Source of the DNA: Pseudopedobacter saltans
GTDB taxonomy: Bacteria; Bacteroidota; Bacteroidia; Chitinophagales; Chitinophagaceae
Assembly: GCA_003241175.1 (NCBI GenBank)
Contig: QFOI01000030.1
Location: 1-17,264 of the forward strand
Direction: 5' to 3'
DNA: 17,264 bases
This document shows positions 1 through 7,584 of the stretch, in pieces. The position numbers and the translations under genes were made by a program. The notes under the pieces were generated by a model. The model ran no database searches, was not told the DNA's origin, and was given only the letters and a program-made list of their open reading frames with translations. Every line of letters starts with the position of its first letter. Position 1 is the first letter of the stretch.

Positions 1-529
1 CCCCTATGATTTTCCATTGATCTCGAATTTGCTTGGCATTTCTACCATATTTTTTTTCGATAGTATCTAATTGAAGGCGATATAATTGATCTTCATTGTA
101 TATGGAATCCAATGTTTTGGCTAAGGGTTTGTCGATATTTTGCTCTGTTTTTTCCTTGTTGGCTTTTGCAAGAGCAACCACATCGTTCCATCTTTTATCT
201 GAATGTAAAGCGGACAGATCTGTATCAGTCGTTAGATGATCCACGTCGTCATAAGTTCCTTTTTGAGTGATTTTGAACAATTCGGAAAACGCAGAATCTT
301 TTACGTTGGCGAGCGACCAAGAGCAGGCCGCATTGTAACGATCTGGAGTCAATCCTTTTCCCATATAGGTAAAAGCAGCAGAATAAGTCTGGGCAGATTT
401 TAGATAATCTTTGGATTCATACAACTTCCAAGCTTCGTTAATTTTTTTCTGGTATTCCTGTTGGTCTTGCGCCAATAAGCTAACACAAGAAAATGTAGAC
501 AGCAGGACAATTAGTGAAATTTTTTTCAT
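1..529 (-). CDS. Exported TPR/DUF6624-like protein, 3' end outside the window
   Basis: This is an open frame that begins with ATG at 529 and runs without a stop to the window edge, giving about 176 residues of a longer protein. The first ~21 residues (MKKISLIVLLSTFSCVSLLAQ) are a Sec signal peptide, so the product is probably periplasmic or surface-bound. Residues ~25-90 (KKINEAWKLYESKDYLKSAQTYS, then AFTYMGKGLTPDRYNAACSW; written here in parts) look like a tetratricopeptide-type helical pair. From ~145 the text 'LDSIYNEDQLYR' followed by 'KKYGRNAKQIRDQW' resembles the start of DUF6624, a domain of unknown function common in Bacteroidota. The DUF6624 call is made by recall of that pattern, and most of the domain lies outside the window. 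No specific function can be assigned. No strong ribosome-binding site is visible. Confidence 0.75.
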   Translation of the reverse strand, partial: MKKISLIVLLSTFSCVSLLAQDQQEYQKKINEAWKLYESKDYLKSAQTYSAAFTYMGKGLTPDRYNAACSWSLANVKDSAFSELFKITQKGTYDDVDHLTTDTDLSALHSDKRWNDVVALAKANKEKTEQNIDKPLAKTLDSIYNEDQLYRLQLDTIEKKYGRNAKQIRDQWKIIG

Positions 530-558
530 ATAAAAACATTCATTTACAATACTTTAAA

Positions 559-731
559 CCCATTGTGCATTTAGATATTTTTTCATTGGAAATTAGAAAA
601 AGATTGCTTCACTTTGTTCGCAATGACGCCTATTTTCTGTCTGAAAGTTAAAAACTATATGTCTTCGCAAGGAAGAATGACGAAGCAATCTCATAATTAA
701 ACTAATTTTTATCCTAAATGAACAACTGGAC
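559..731. repeat. MITE-like palindromic element, copy 1
   Basis: The element starts CCCATTGTGCATTTAGA and ends TCCTAAATGAACAACTGG. Read on the opposite strand, the end matches the start at about 13 of 17 positions, so these are terminal inverted repeats. Inside, 601-628 (AGATTGCTTC...CGCAATGACG) pairs imperfectly with 661-691 (...GACGAAGCAATCT), giving a second, inner inverted repeat. The 8-mer ACTTTAAA occurs directly outside both ends (551-558 and 732-739), as a target-site duplication would. The same outer and inner blocks recur at 17101-17264. There is no coding capacity. The inner GATTGCTTC/CGCAATGACG arms resemble a palindromic intergenic repeat that I recall from many bacterial genomes. 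Confidence 0.7.
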
Positions 732-746
732 ACTTTAAAGATAACT

Positions 747-2024
747 CTATTCGTATCTTAAGGCATCAATAGGATTCAATTTTGAGGCTTTTTTAGCAGG
801 ATAAGCACCGGCGGCCAAACCGACTAGCGAACAAATTACAATTCCCATCAATACCCACAGCCATGGGATAACAAAGCCAACACCTAAAGCAAACGAGATA
901 ATATTACCAACAATGATTCCCAATATAATTCCAAAAATGGCACCCATCAAACTGATAAAAGTCGATTCAAAAAGGAATTGTTGCTTGATATTTTTACTTT
1001 TTCCTCCCAGTGCTTTGACCAGCCCTACTTCTTTGGTTCGTTCACTCACCGCAACGAGCATGATATTCATCAAACCAATAGCAGCCCCTATCAAAGTAAT
1101 AATTCCAATACCGGCAGCCGCACCTTGCATGCTTCCCATCATACCAATAAGCGTCTGAGCCATCTTGTCGCTCTTGTTGATCGTAAAATTATCGTCGTCT
1201 AACGGCGTTAATCGACGCACGCCACGAAAAACGGATTTTGCTTCTCCAATAGCACTCGGTATTTGGTTGACATTACTACACAAAACGCCAATGGAAAATG
1301 ATGGAGAGGCAAACGCATTGCTACGTCTTAGGTTATTGTAAGTGGTCATGGCAATATTGTCTTTACTTCCAAAGCCGCCTGAACCTTTTGATTCTAAAAG
1401 ACCTACTACCAAATAAGGTCTGCTATTGATACTGACCGTCTTTCCGATACAATTGCTTTTAGTGTTTTCTCCAAAAAGTTTGGCAGCAACATCATTACCC
1501 AATAGGCAAACATCTCGTCCGCTGCTTACATCCATCTTGTTGAAATTGCGACCAGCAGCAATGGAAAAACCGTTTACCTCCAGATAGTTTTCGTCTATGC
1601 CACTAAAGGAAACATTGGGGTTGGTTTTTTTATTTTGGTAGTGGATTTCTCGGCTGCCCGTTCCATCCAAGGCAAGGCTCACCACAGCAGGAAAGGGATA
1701 ATTTTCCTTAAATTTTTCTGCTTCTTGAAGTGTGATGATTTTGTCAAGATTGGATTTTTTTGCTTTTTTGGAATCGACCGTTTTTTGAGATCTTTCATCA
1801 TCATCGTTTCCAAATCGGTTTCGGTCTTTGTAGATAATGGTAAAACCATTGGCTCCCATGGAAGAAAAGCTTTTCATCATCTTTGCATTGACCGCATCGA
1901 TAGCGGTGATGATTCCAATCAAAGCCATTATACCAAATGCGATGATTGCAATGGTAATACCGCTTCGCAATTTGTTGCTTTTTACCGTTTGGTACGCCAA
2001 TCCAATATTATCCAAAAGTTTCAA
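747..2024 (-). CDS. ABC transporter permease, MacB/FtsX type
   Basis: This is a 425-residue inner-membrane permease of the MacB/LolC/FtsX superfamily. These act with an ATPase of the LolD/MacB type to move lipoproteins, peptides or drugs through mechanotransmission. Seen in the sequence: one N-terminal membrane segment (~21-43) after the usual 'KSNKLRS' lead, a periplasmic MacB_PCD-like domain (~45-285), and three C-terminal membrane segments (~300-324, 355-377, 387-408). The FtsX signature 'SERTKEVGLVKALGG' is at 327-341, and the family ending 'ASKLNPIDALRYE' is present. The periplasmic domain has a charged low-complexity insert (~66-95). The start is TTG: an in-frame stop lies at 2042-2040 and no ATG lies between, and the TTG places the N-terminus where the family begins. 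No ATPase gene lies beside it, so the partner must be elsewhere. The substrate is unknown. Confidence 0.9.
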   Translation of the reverse strand: MKLLDNIGLAYQTVKSNKLRSGITIAIIAFGIMALIGIITAIDAVNAKMMKSFSSMGANGFTIIYKDRNRFGNDDDERSQKTVDSKKAKKSNLDKIITLQEAEKFKENYPFPAVVSLALDGTGSREIHYQNKKTNPNVSFSGIDENYLEVNGFSIAAGRNFNKMDVSSGRDVCLLGNDVAAKLFGENTKSNCIGKTVSINSRPYLVVGLLESKGSGGFGSKDNIAMTTYNNLRRSNAFASPSFSIGVLCSNVNQIPSAIGEAKSVFRGVRRLTPLDDDNFTINKSDKMAQTLIGMMGSMQGAAAGIGIITLIGAAIGLMNIMLVAVSERTKEVGLVKALGGKSKNIKQQFLFESTFISLMGAIFGIILGIIVGNIISFALGVGFVIPWLWVLMGIVICSLVGLAAGAYPAKKASKLNPIDALRYE

Positions 2025-2114
2025 TACGCAGATTTTACTTTAAAAATACAGTGCTTTCCTTTTCCTTTTAGAAAAAATATAGGTAAAAGGTAGAAAAGGA
2101 TGGTTAGCGGTTAA

Positions 2115-2153
2115 AACAACAATGGCTTGTCTATTAGACAAGCCATTGTTGTT
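2115..2153 (-). terminator. Perfect 18-bp hairpin, terminator of the desaturase gene
   Basis: AACAACAATGGCTTGTCT (2115-2132) and AGACAAGCCATTGTTGTT (2136-2153) are exact inverted repeats around a 3-base loop. The hairpin begins 18 bases beyond the desaturase stop on the minus strand. The strand continues TTAACC, so the U-tract is short and partly within the stem. It lies between two co-directional minus-strand genes and would separate the permease transcript from the desaturase. Confidence 0.75.
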
Positions 2154-2171
2154 CCTTGATAGAAATTATTT

Positions 2172-3200
2172 TTATTCTGCTTTATTGGCCAAAACTGGTT
2201 TTTCAACGGATTGCTGGCCTGCCGGAACTTTTTCTTTACTTACTTTTCCTCTGTTGTTACGCGCCATTCTCGAAAAAACGGACAATTCGCGATTAAACAA
2301 GAACTGGAACAACAATACGGTATAGGATTTATGTGAACCTAAGTTGTCATAATGCTCATGCGCCATTTTGTGCAATTGAGGCAAATGATTCCAAGGTACG
2401 GAAGGAAAGTCATGGTGTTCGTTGTGAAAACCTACGTTAAGGTTAACGACATTCAACGGTCCGTAATAACTTTTGGTTTCTTGTTCTTCCCCATGTGTCA
2501 AAAAGTGTTCTTGTACCCAACGAGCACCCAACGGATGCAAACCAACAGAAAAGAAGAAACTTGCCAACTGAAAAACGATCGCTTTCCATCCAAAGAAATA
2601 AATGATGGCAGTAACATACACAATCTGAATAAGCCAGTTCAAAGCCATTTCCCAGTCAAACAATTTGACTTCTTTGTTCATTCTGCCCATGCGGCTCGCC
2701 TGTACGATAGGATAGAAAAACAACCACATGGCTTTCCCAAAAGTGGAATTGCCTACCATTTTAGCTTCCCATTTGTTGGGCATGTCCGCATCCAAAGCCT
2801 CAATACCTTGGTAAGCATGATGTTTCAAATGGTATTTTTTGAAAGAGATAGTACTTGCAAAGACTAACGGCAAATTAGCAACCAACGCCGCCATCGTATT
2901 TAATTTTCTATTCTTAAAAATTAGGTTGTGTGAGGCTTCGTGATTACATACAAACAGTGTGTGGCAGGCAAAAGCACCTACGCAATAGGCGATGAGTAAC
3001 ACCAACCACCAAGAGGAATCTCTCAATACATAAGCCAATACCGTTTGCAATCCTACACAAAACAGGATAATTAAAAACGTATATGGATTTCTCCCGATTA
3101 ATGTTCGGATTTCTGGATGATCAACGATGATTTCCTTGGTGCGTAATTTATGAGGTTCGCAGTCGTTAGACCACGCAAAGTCATTTCTTTTTGAAGACAT
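2172..3200 (-). CDS. Sphingolipid delta-4 desaturase-like (DEGS1-like) membrane fatty acid desaturase
   Basis: This 342-residue membrane di-iron desaturase should introduce a double bond into an acyl or sphingoid chain using O2 and an electron donor. The three histidine boxes are HEASH (87-91), HLKHH (124-128) and HNEHH (259-263, in GFHNEHHDFP). Resemblance to eukaryotic dihydroceramide desaturase goes beyond the boxes. The N-terminus (DFAW..., PHKLRTKEI, HPEIRTLIGRNP) recalls the Lipid_DES N-terminal region. 'SYYGPLN', 'NVGFHNEHHDFPSVP', 'EHYDNL' and 'SVFSRMAR' follow the human DEGS1 order (SYYGPLN, NVGYHNEHHDFPNIP, EYYDNL, SPYSRMKR). About four membrane spans are visible (~40-80, 105-120, 190-225). 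The last ~25 residues are a polar tail. The gene is divergent from the GH15 gene with 239 bp between starts. The desaturase call is very secure. A sphingoid base as substrate is inferred from this resemblance; an ordinary fatty acyl chain remains possible. Confidence 0.9.
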   Translation of the reverse strand: MSSKRNDFAWSNDCEPHKLRTKEIIVDHPEIRTLIGRNPYTFLIILFCVGLQTVLAYVLRDSSWWLVLLIAYCVGAFACHTLFVCNHEASHNLIFKNRKLNTMAALVANLPLVFASTISFKKYHLKHHAYQGIEALDADMPNKWEAKMVGNSTFGKAMWLFFYPIVQASRMGRMNKEVKLFDWEMALNWLIQIVYVTAIIYFFGWKAIVFQLASFFFSVGLHPLGARWVQEHFLTHGEEQETKSYYGPLNVVNLNVGFHNEHHDFPSVPWNHLPQLHKMAHEHYDNLGSHKSYTVLLFQFLFNRELSVFSRMARNNRGKVSKEKVPAGQQSVEKPVLANKAE

Positions 3201-3439
3201 ATTTTACTATACAGTTGATAAATGGATGAATCGGAAAATAATTAAATGAAGTAAACAATAAATAATGTCGGTAATAAATTTGAAGCTTTTTATTCTAATG
3301 ATCTCTGAAAAATTATTTTCTCTTGTTCTACGAAGATAATGTTATCCAGTATAGAGCAGGGGCTTTTCCAAAACTTTTTGTTTTTCTTATCATTAAACGC
3401 TTATTTTTTTGATATATTACAATAAAAGATTCTAATATT

Positions 3440-5218
3440 ATGACAAAACATATATATGACTCTGGCATCGTTGGCAATTGTAGCTACATAGCGCATGTAA
3501 GGAAAAACACAAATATCTCTTGGCTATGTTGGCCAAAATTTGACAGTACCTTCATTTTTGGCGGCCTTTTGGATGATAATAAAGGTGGAGAGTTTTCCAT
3601 TTTACCGGAAGGAGAGTATCAAACCAAACAATATTATCTAGAAAACACCAATATACTCTGTACCGAAATTTCCAACCCGTATGGAAGTTACCGGATAACG
3701 GACTTTGCTCCGAGGTTCTCCAACAACAACCGAATCTTCCGACCACTTAACCTATTACGCAAAGTAGAGGTTTTGAGTGGTGCTCCACGTATAAAGGTCA
3801 TTTGTCGTCCTGTATTGGATTATGGAAAAATTCAGTTAAAAGCCGATATAGGTAGTAACCACCTACATTTCCAACACGGCGATACTACCATAAGATTGAC
3901 GACCAACAGTTCTGTCAATTATATTGTGGAAGAGCGTTATTTCGTATTGGACAGTACCAAATATTTTGTACTCACTTATGGCACTCCTTTTGAAGCGGAG
4001 CTGGAATCTACATTTGAACGTTTTCTTTCCGAAACTATCAAATATTGGCGTAACTGGGTGAAAGGTTCTAGCATCTTAAGCTTTTACCAAACTGCAGTTA
4101 TACGATCCGCCCTAGCGCTCAAGATCCACCAGTTTGAGGATACAGGAGCATTTATTGCTGCGAGTACGACGAGCCTTCCCGAGTATCCAGGTGAAGGTCG
4201 CAACTGGGATTATCGTTTTTGCTGGTTGCGCGACACGCATTATGTCATCAATGCATTGAACAATATTGGCCATTTTGATGAACTGGAAAAATATTTTTCC
4301 TACATAGCCAGCATTTCCTACACGGAGCTAGAGCGCTATCAGCCATTGTACGGGATAACCGGAGAGAAAACACTTACCGAAATAACGTTGGACCTTGACG
4401 GATACCTTGGCAACAAGCCCGTCAGAATCGGAAATCAAGCATTTGAACACGTACAAAATGATATTTACGGTCAAGTCTTAATCTCTCTTTTGCCATTATA
4501 TGTCGATAAAAGATTTATAGTTGATGAGCGGACCGACACTTCTCATTGGATCGATTTTATATTGAAAAAAATAGAAAAAACGGTTGACGAGAAAGATGCT
4601 GGTATCTGGGAATTTCGCAATATGCCCAATGTGCACTGCTACACCAATCTTTTTCAATGGGCTGGTGCAAAAGCGGCACTGAAAATGGCTCGAGAAGTCG
4701 GTGATAAAAAGCTGATCACTAGAGCCCTTAAACTCATCCGCACCACACACAACCATATTGAAGCCTGTTACGATCCTGTCCGAAAAGTATATACACATGC
4801 TGTAGGAAGTCCTTATCTGGATGCAAGTACATTGCAGCTTATTATTATGAATTACTTGGACCCGCACAGCCAAAAAGCGCGTGACCACCTTCGTGGATTA
4901 GAGAAAGAACTAAAAGGCAAAAACGGACTTTTTTATCGTTACATACATTCCGATGATTTTGGTAAGCCCTCGTCGACTTTTTTGATCTGTGCCTTTTGGT
5001 ATGTCGAAGCATTGGCATTGGTTGGTCGTAATCGCGATGCCATTTCCACATTTGAACAACTCATGCAATATTCCAACGACCTTGGTCTCTTCAGTGAGGA
5101 TGTGGACGAGCACGATGGTAGCCAGTGGGGAAATTTTCCTCAAGCATATAGTCATGTTGGTTTGATGAATGCGGCGTATCGTATCGCAAAAAAGCTAGAC
5201 AAACCTATATACTATTAA
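3440..5218 (+). CDS. Glycoside hydrolase family 15 (glucoamylase/trehalase-like)
   Basis: This 592-residue cytosolic enzyme has no signal peptide and the architecture of bacterial GH15 trehalase/glucoamylase-like proteins. An N-terminal beta-sandwich (TREH_N/DUF5911-like) covers ~1-200, opening 'YDSGIVGNCSYIAHV' and 'SWLCWPKFDS'. An (alpha/alpha)6 catalytic domain follows from ~215. Its signatures are EGRNWDYRFCWLRD (252-265), GIWEFRN (388-394, E391 the likely general acid) and GLFSEDVD (549-556, E553 the likely base) followed by GNFPQAYSHVGLMNAA. All expected acidic residues are present and the length is normal. It probably releases glucose from an alpha-glucoside such as trehalose, an alpha-glucan end or a related disaccharide; the exact substrate cannot be read from sequence. 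It stands alone on its strand, divergent from the desaturase and convergent with the DUF808 gene. Confidence 0.92.
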   Translation: MTKHIYDSGIVGNCSYIAHVRKNTNISWLCWPKFDSTFIFGGLLDDNKGGEFSILPEGEYQTKQYYLENTNILCTEISNPYGSYRITDFAPRFSNNNRIFRPLNLLRKVEVLSGAPRIKVICRPVLDYGKIQLKADIGSNHLHFQHGDTTIRLTTNSSVNYIVEERYFVLDSTKYFVLTYGTPFEAELESTFERFLSETIKYWRNWVKGSSILSFYQTAVIRSALALKIHQFEDTGAFIAASTTSLPEYPGEGRNWDYRFCWLRDTHYVINALNNIGHFDELEKYFSYIASISYTELERYQPLYGITGEKTLTEITLDLDGYLGNKPVRIGNQAFEHVQNDIYGQVLISLLPLYVDKRFIVDERTDTSHWIDFILKKIEKTVDEKDAGIWEFRNMPNVHCYTNLFQWAGAKAALKMAREVGDKKLITRALKLIRTTHNHIEACYDPVRKVYTHAVGSPYLDASTLQLIIMNYLDPHSQKARDHLRGLEKELKGKNGLFYRYIHSDDFGKPSSTFLICAFWYVEALALVGRNRDAISTFEQLMQYSNDLGLFSEDVDEHDGSQWGNFPQAYSHVGLMNAAYRIAKKLDKPIYY

Positions 5219-5223
5219 AAAAA

Positions 5224-5241
5224 CCAGTTGTACATTTAGAA
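5224..5241. repeat. Solitary end of the MITE-like element
   Basis: CCAGTTGTACATTTAGAA lies 6 bases after the GH15 stop. It matches the reverse complement of the right end of the element at 559-731 (CCAGTTGTTCATTTAGGA) at 16 of 18 positions. I find no second terminus nearby, so this looks like a solo or decayed end. Confidence 0.5.
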
Positions 5242-5319
5242 GAATCAATGTATATTTTAGTCGTATATTCTTCCATAAAGAACTTAAAATCTCCAAACAA
5301 TGAGGAATCACCCTTATTT

Positions 5320-5350
5320 CCTCCCCTTTGAGGGGAGGGTTAGGGAGAGG
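5320..5350. repeat. GC-rich palindromic intergenic repeat
   Basis: CCTCCCCTTTGAGGGGAGG (5320-5338) has 8-bp perfect arms around TTG and continues GTTAGGGAGAGG. It is strikingly richer in G and C than the AT-rich surroundings. From memory, this CCTCTCCCTAACCCTCCCC type of string recurs between genes in many Bacteroidota genomes. It sits at the convergent end of the GH15 and DUF808 genes. Confidence 0.55.
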
Positions 5351-5353
5351 TTT

Positions 5354-5396
5354 TCAAAAAAAACTAAAAAACGGCCACGATAAAATTATCATGGCT
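5354..5396 (-). terminator. Rho-independent terminator of the DUF808 gene
   Basis: On the minus strand GCCATGATAA (5395-5386) pairs with TTATCGTGGC (5383-5374), with one G-U pair and a 2-base loop. CGTTTTTTAGTTTTTTT follows, a clear U-tract. It lies 11 bases past the DUF808 stop. Confidence 0.75.
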
Positions 5397-5406
5397 ATTT
5401 CAAATA

Positions 5407-6288
5407 TTAAGCTTTTTTCTTAATTAATTTAACCACGTTCTTTCCTCCTGTCATTAATAACACAACAAGTAATCCCGCCACTAAACCAAACAAAAACTTT
5501 CTTAGTAATTCCGGAATGACGGACAGGATATGATGCAAATATTCAATCTTATGCATGAAAATCTCGCCAGAAACCAAAAACAAAGCTAGTGTCCCAAGTA
5601 CAGCCAATATTTTTATAATAATAGGCAACCCTTTAACTAACAAATGGCCAATTTTGGAAAAGAATCCCTTGTTGTGTGTTTTGTTTATTAAAAATACACC
5701 TGCATCATCCATGCGCACTATAAGTGCAACTATTCCGTAAACACCCACCGTCGCCAATACGGAAACTAACGCGACTACCACTATAGTCGTTATAAATGCA
5801 TGCTTATGTTCAGTGGCTTGACTCAAAGCGATAATTACAATCTCAATGGACAAAATAAAATCCGTTGCTATTGCCGCCTTTATTTTTGCCTTTTCATCAT
5901 CCACAACATTATTGCTTTTGACTTCTTTGATTTCCTCGGCGTGGTGATTTTTTCGATGAAACAAAAATTCTACAATTTTCTCCGCTCCTTCATATGCCAA
6001 ATAAAAACCACCTAAAATCAATATGTAATTCAGTGCGGCAGGAAAATAGGCGTTTAGTGCCAGTGCTATCGGTACGATAATCGCCTTGTTGAGTAAAGAG
6101 CCTTTGGTAATCGCCCACAAAACAGGCAGTTCTCTCGAGGAAACAAATCCCGTTGCTTTTTCTGCATTTACAGCAAGGTCGTCCCCCAGAATCCCGGCTG
6201 TTTTGTTGGCAGCTACTTTTGTTGTCACCGCAATATCGTCCATCAATGCACCAATATCATCCAATAGAGCAAAGAAACCTGAAGCCAT
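5407..6288 (-). CDS. DUF808 (YedI-like) inner-membrane protein
   Basis: This 293-residue polytopic membrane protein matches the DUF808 family, which includes E. coli YedI. The family opening is distinct: 'MASGFFALLDDIGALMDDIA', then 'TTKVAANKTAGILGDDLAVN' and 'ATGFVSSRELPVLWAI'. Hydrophobic spans are visible at ~68-86, 88-107, 138-156, 165-190, 215-240 and 262-283, with a charged, histidine-containing loop at ~110-135. The length is normal for the family. Its biochemical function is unknown. It is the last gene of a four-gene minus-strand run, with 75 bp to the lipoprotein gene upstream. That gap may hold its own promoter, because the function has no obvious link to the lipoprotein and barrel genes. 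A strong terminator follows. Confidence 0.92.
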   Translation of the reverse strand: MASGFFALLDDIGALMDDIAVTTKVAANKTAGILGDDLAVNAEKATGFVSSRELPVLWAITKGSLLNKAIIVPIALALNAYFPAALNYILILGGFYLAYEGAEKIVEFLFHRKNHHAEEIKEVKSNNVVDDEKAKIKAAIATDFILSIEIVIIALSQATEHKHAFITTIVVVALVSVLATVGVYGIVALIVRMDDAGVFLINKTHNKGFFSKIGHLLVKGLPIIIKILAVLGTLALFLVSGEIFMHKIEYLHHILSVIPELLRKFLFGLVAGLLVVLLMTGGKNVVKLIKKKA

Positions 6289-6363
6289 AGTTTTCGTGTA
6301 TTTTCTATGGTGAAGATAAGTGCGGTTTTTTAATTTGTAAAAAAAGTTAAAATCACCTATTCT

Positions 6364-6975
6364 TTACTTCAAAAAATGTTTGATCTTCAAATTAACTTTT
6401 TCAGAATTTAATGTTTTAATAATTAGGTTTTCATTTTGATAAGGAACAGATGAAGTAACTCTTGGGCTTGTTCCATCGAATGCCACTGTATATACGGTTG
6501 ATTTTGTGTTACTGGGAGAGAGGGTACCTGTATATGTTTTTAACACTTCGCTATTTTTCAATATTCTAAGTGTAAATGTTGAGGAAGACATGGAGGCATC
6601 GCACGCATCATAATACTCCACCCATACCTTATAGGTTCCTGTTGGTGCCGCTCCAGACTGCCAATAAATATTTTCATTCGGACCATTTGGGCAATCTCCA
6701 CATAAGCAATCAACATCTAATTCTCCACTTTGTGCAGATGGATTAGCGTAGTATATTTCTGAGCCATTTGGCGTCAATACATGCAAGTCCAAATCAGTTT
6801 TAGTGCCGTTTGTAAATTGCAAGTTAAATCTGGGATTACCTGGAGAGCCTTTAATTTCTTCCGTAGTGTCCGAGTCTTCCGAATCTCCTTTTTTACTACA
6901 TGAAAATAAAAGCATGGATATGCAAATCATCACAAAAACTGATTTTAAACAAATATGTTTTTTTTGCTTTTTCAT
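6364..6975 (-). CDS. Lipoprotein with a YfaP/DUF2135-like domain
   Basis: This is a 203-residue lipoprotein. The signal sequence ends with lipobox LLFSC (C26 the lipidated residue), followed by a charged linker (SKKGDSEDSDTTEE). Residues ~48-165 resemble the YfaP/DUF2135 fold: 'TDLDLHVLTPNGSEIYY', 'GELDVDC', 'NENIYW' and 'GTYKVWVEYYDAC' are typical of it. An acidic pattern (D61, D63, D87, D89) could bind a divalent metal, but this is inferred. A compact cysteine cluster C90-L-C92-G-D-C95 plus C125 could form disulfides or bind metal. The gene lies 30 bp downstream of a barrel gene on the same strand, so the two may be co-transcribed and act together at the cell surface. The function is unknown. 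Confidence 0.8.
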   Translation of the reverse strand: MKKQKKHICLKSVFVMICISMLLFSCSKKGDSEDSDTTEEIKGSPGNPRFNLQFTNGTKTDLDLHVLTPNGSEIYYANPSAQSGELDVDCLCGDCPNGPNENIYWQSGAAPTGTYKVWVEYYDACDASMSSSTFTLRILKNSEVLKTYTGTLSPSNTKSTVYTVAFDGTSPRVTSSVPYQNENLIIKTLNSEKVNLKIKHFLK

Positions 6976-7005
6976 AAATAATAATTTTGGTTGTACACTG
7001 AAATT

Positions 7006-7524
7006 TTATAGTTTGAAAGAAAAACCTAGATTCATAAATGCAATCGATCCATTATTGGACAAACGGTTATAGGACAAGGAAATATTGAATTTTTCTAAGT
7101 CATATACTAGAGCTGGTTGCAACATAAATCCTCCATTGCTTTCCCCGCCTCCGGAAAGCGAACCATAGCCAATACCCAATCCTACTTGAAACTCATTACT
7201 TAACTTGTATCTAGCTCCGACAATACCATTAACCAAAGTCTGAGACGGATACTTATAATCTTCCATGTCATAACCTTCAATATCTTCCGAAAAACTGACT
7301 TTTTTTCCATTGAAGCGACGGACTGCCAACTGTCCAAATCCAACGATTTTATCTGCAAATGTTTTATAGTATTCGCCATGTGCACCATAGCCAAAGGACG
7401 TAATTGTCTTAAAATCGCCAATTGGCAATGCAACGTCAGCACCAATTGCAATTCCGGCGTCTTTTTGCGCATGGGATGATAGGGCTATCAATACGATAGT
7501 CAATGAGAACATGATTTTTTTCAT
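7006..7524 (-). CDS. Small outer-membrane beta-barrel protein
   Basis: This 172-residue protein has a signal peptide (MKKIMFSLTIVLIALSSHAQ). Alternating-hydrophobicity strands follow ('AGIAIGADVALPIGD', 'GARYKLSNEFQVGLGIGYGS', 'GGFMLQPALVYDLEKFNISLSY', given in parts), with a C-terminal strand 'IAFMNLGFSFKL' that would serve as a BAM-type terminal strand. This fits the small OMP_b-brl/OmpW-like barrels of Bacteroidota with about 8 strands. There is no enzymatic motif. It lies between another barrel gene (60 bp upstream) and the lipoprotein gene (30 bp downstream), all on the minus strand. The ligand and role are unknown. Confidence 0.8.
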   Translation of the reverse strand: MKKIMFSLTIVLIALSSHAQKDAGIAIGADVALPIGDFKTITSFGYGAHGEYYKTFADKIVGFGQLAVRRFNGKKVSFSEDIEGYDMEDYKYPSQTLVNGIVGARYKLSNEFQVGLGIGYGSLSGGGESNGGFMLQPALVYDLEKFNISLSYNRLSNNGSIAFMNLGFSFKL

Positions 7525-7584
7525 TGTTTTATTTTTTAAGGGTTATTAAACTAGAAGGTTTTGGATAACTTTATTTTTACTTAA

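Noticed and set aside
551..739. Reading the nested inverted repeats as a CRISPR unit or an RNA gene
   Set aside because: There are only two copies 16 kb apart, with no regular spacers and no cas genes. Outer ends and a flanking 8-mer fit a mobile palindromic element better.
1635..2093. A 152-codon plus-strand frame across the permease N-terminus
   Set aside because: It is antisense to the permease. Its Phe/Cys-rich runs are the complement of Lys/Ala-rich codons.
2352..2867. A 171-codon plus-strand frame inside the desaturase gene
   Set aside because: It is opposite the desaturase gene and spans the HNEHH box region. The translation has no recognisable feature.
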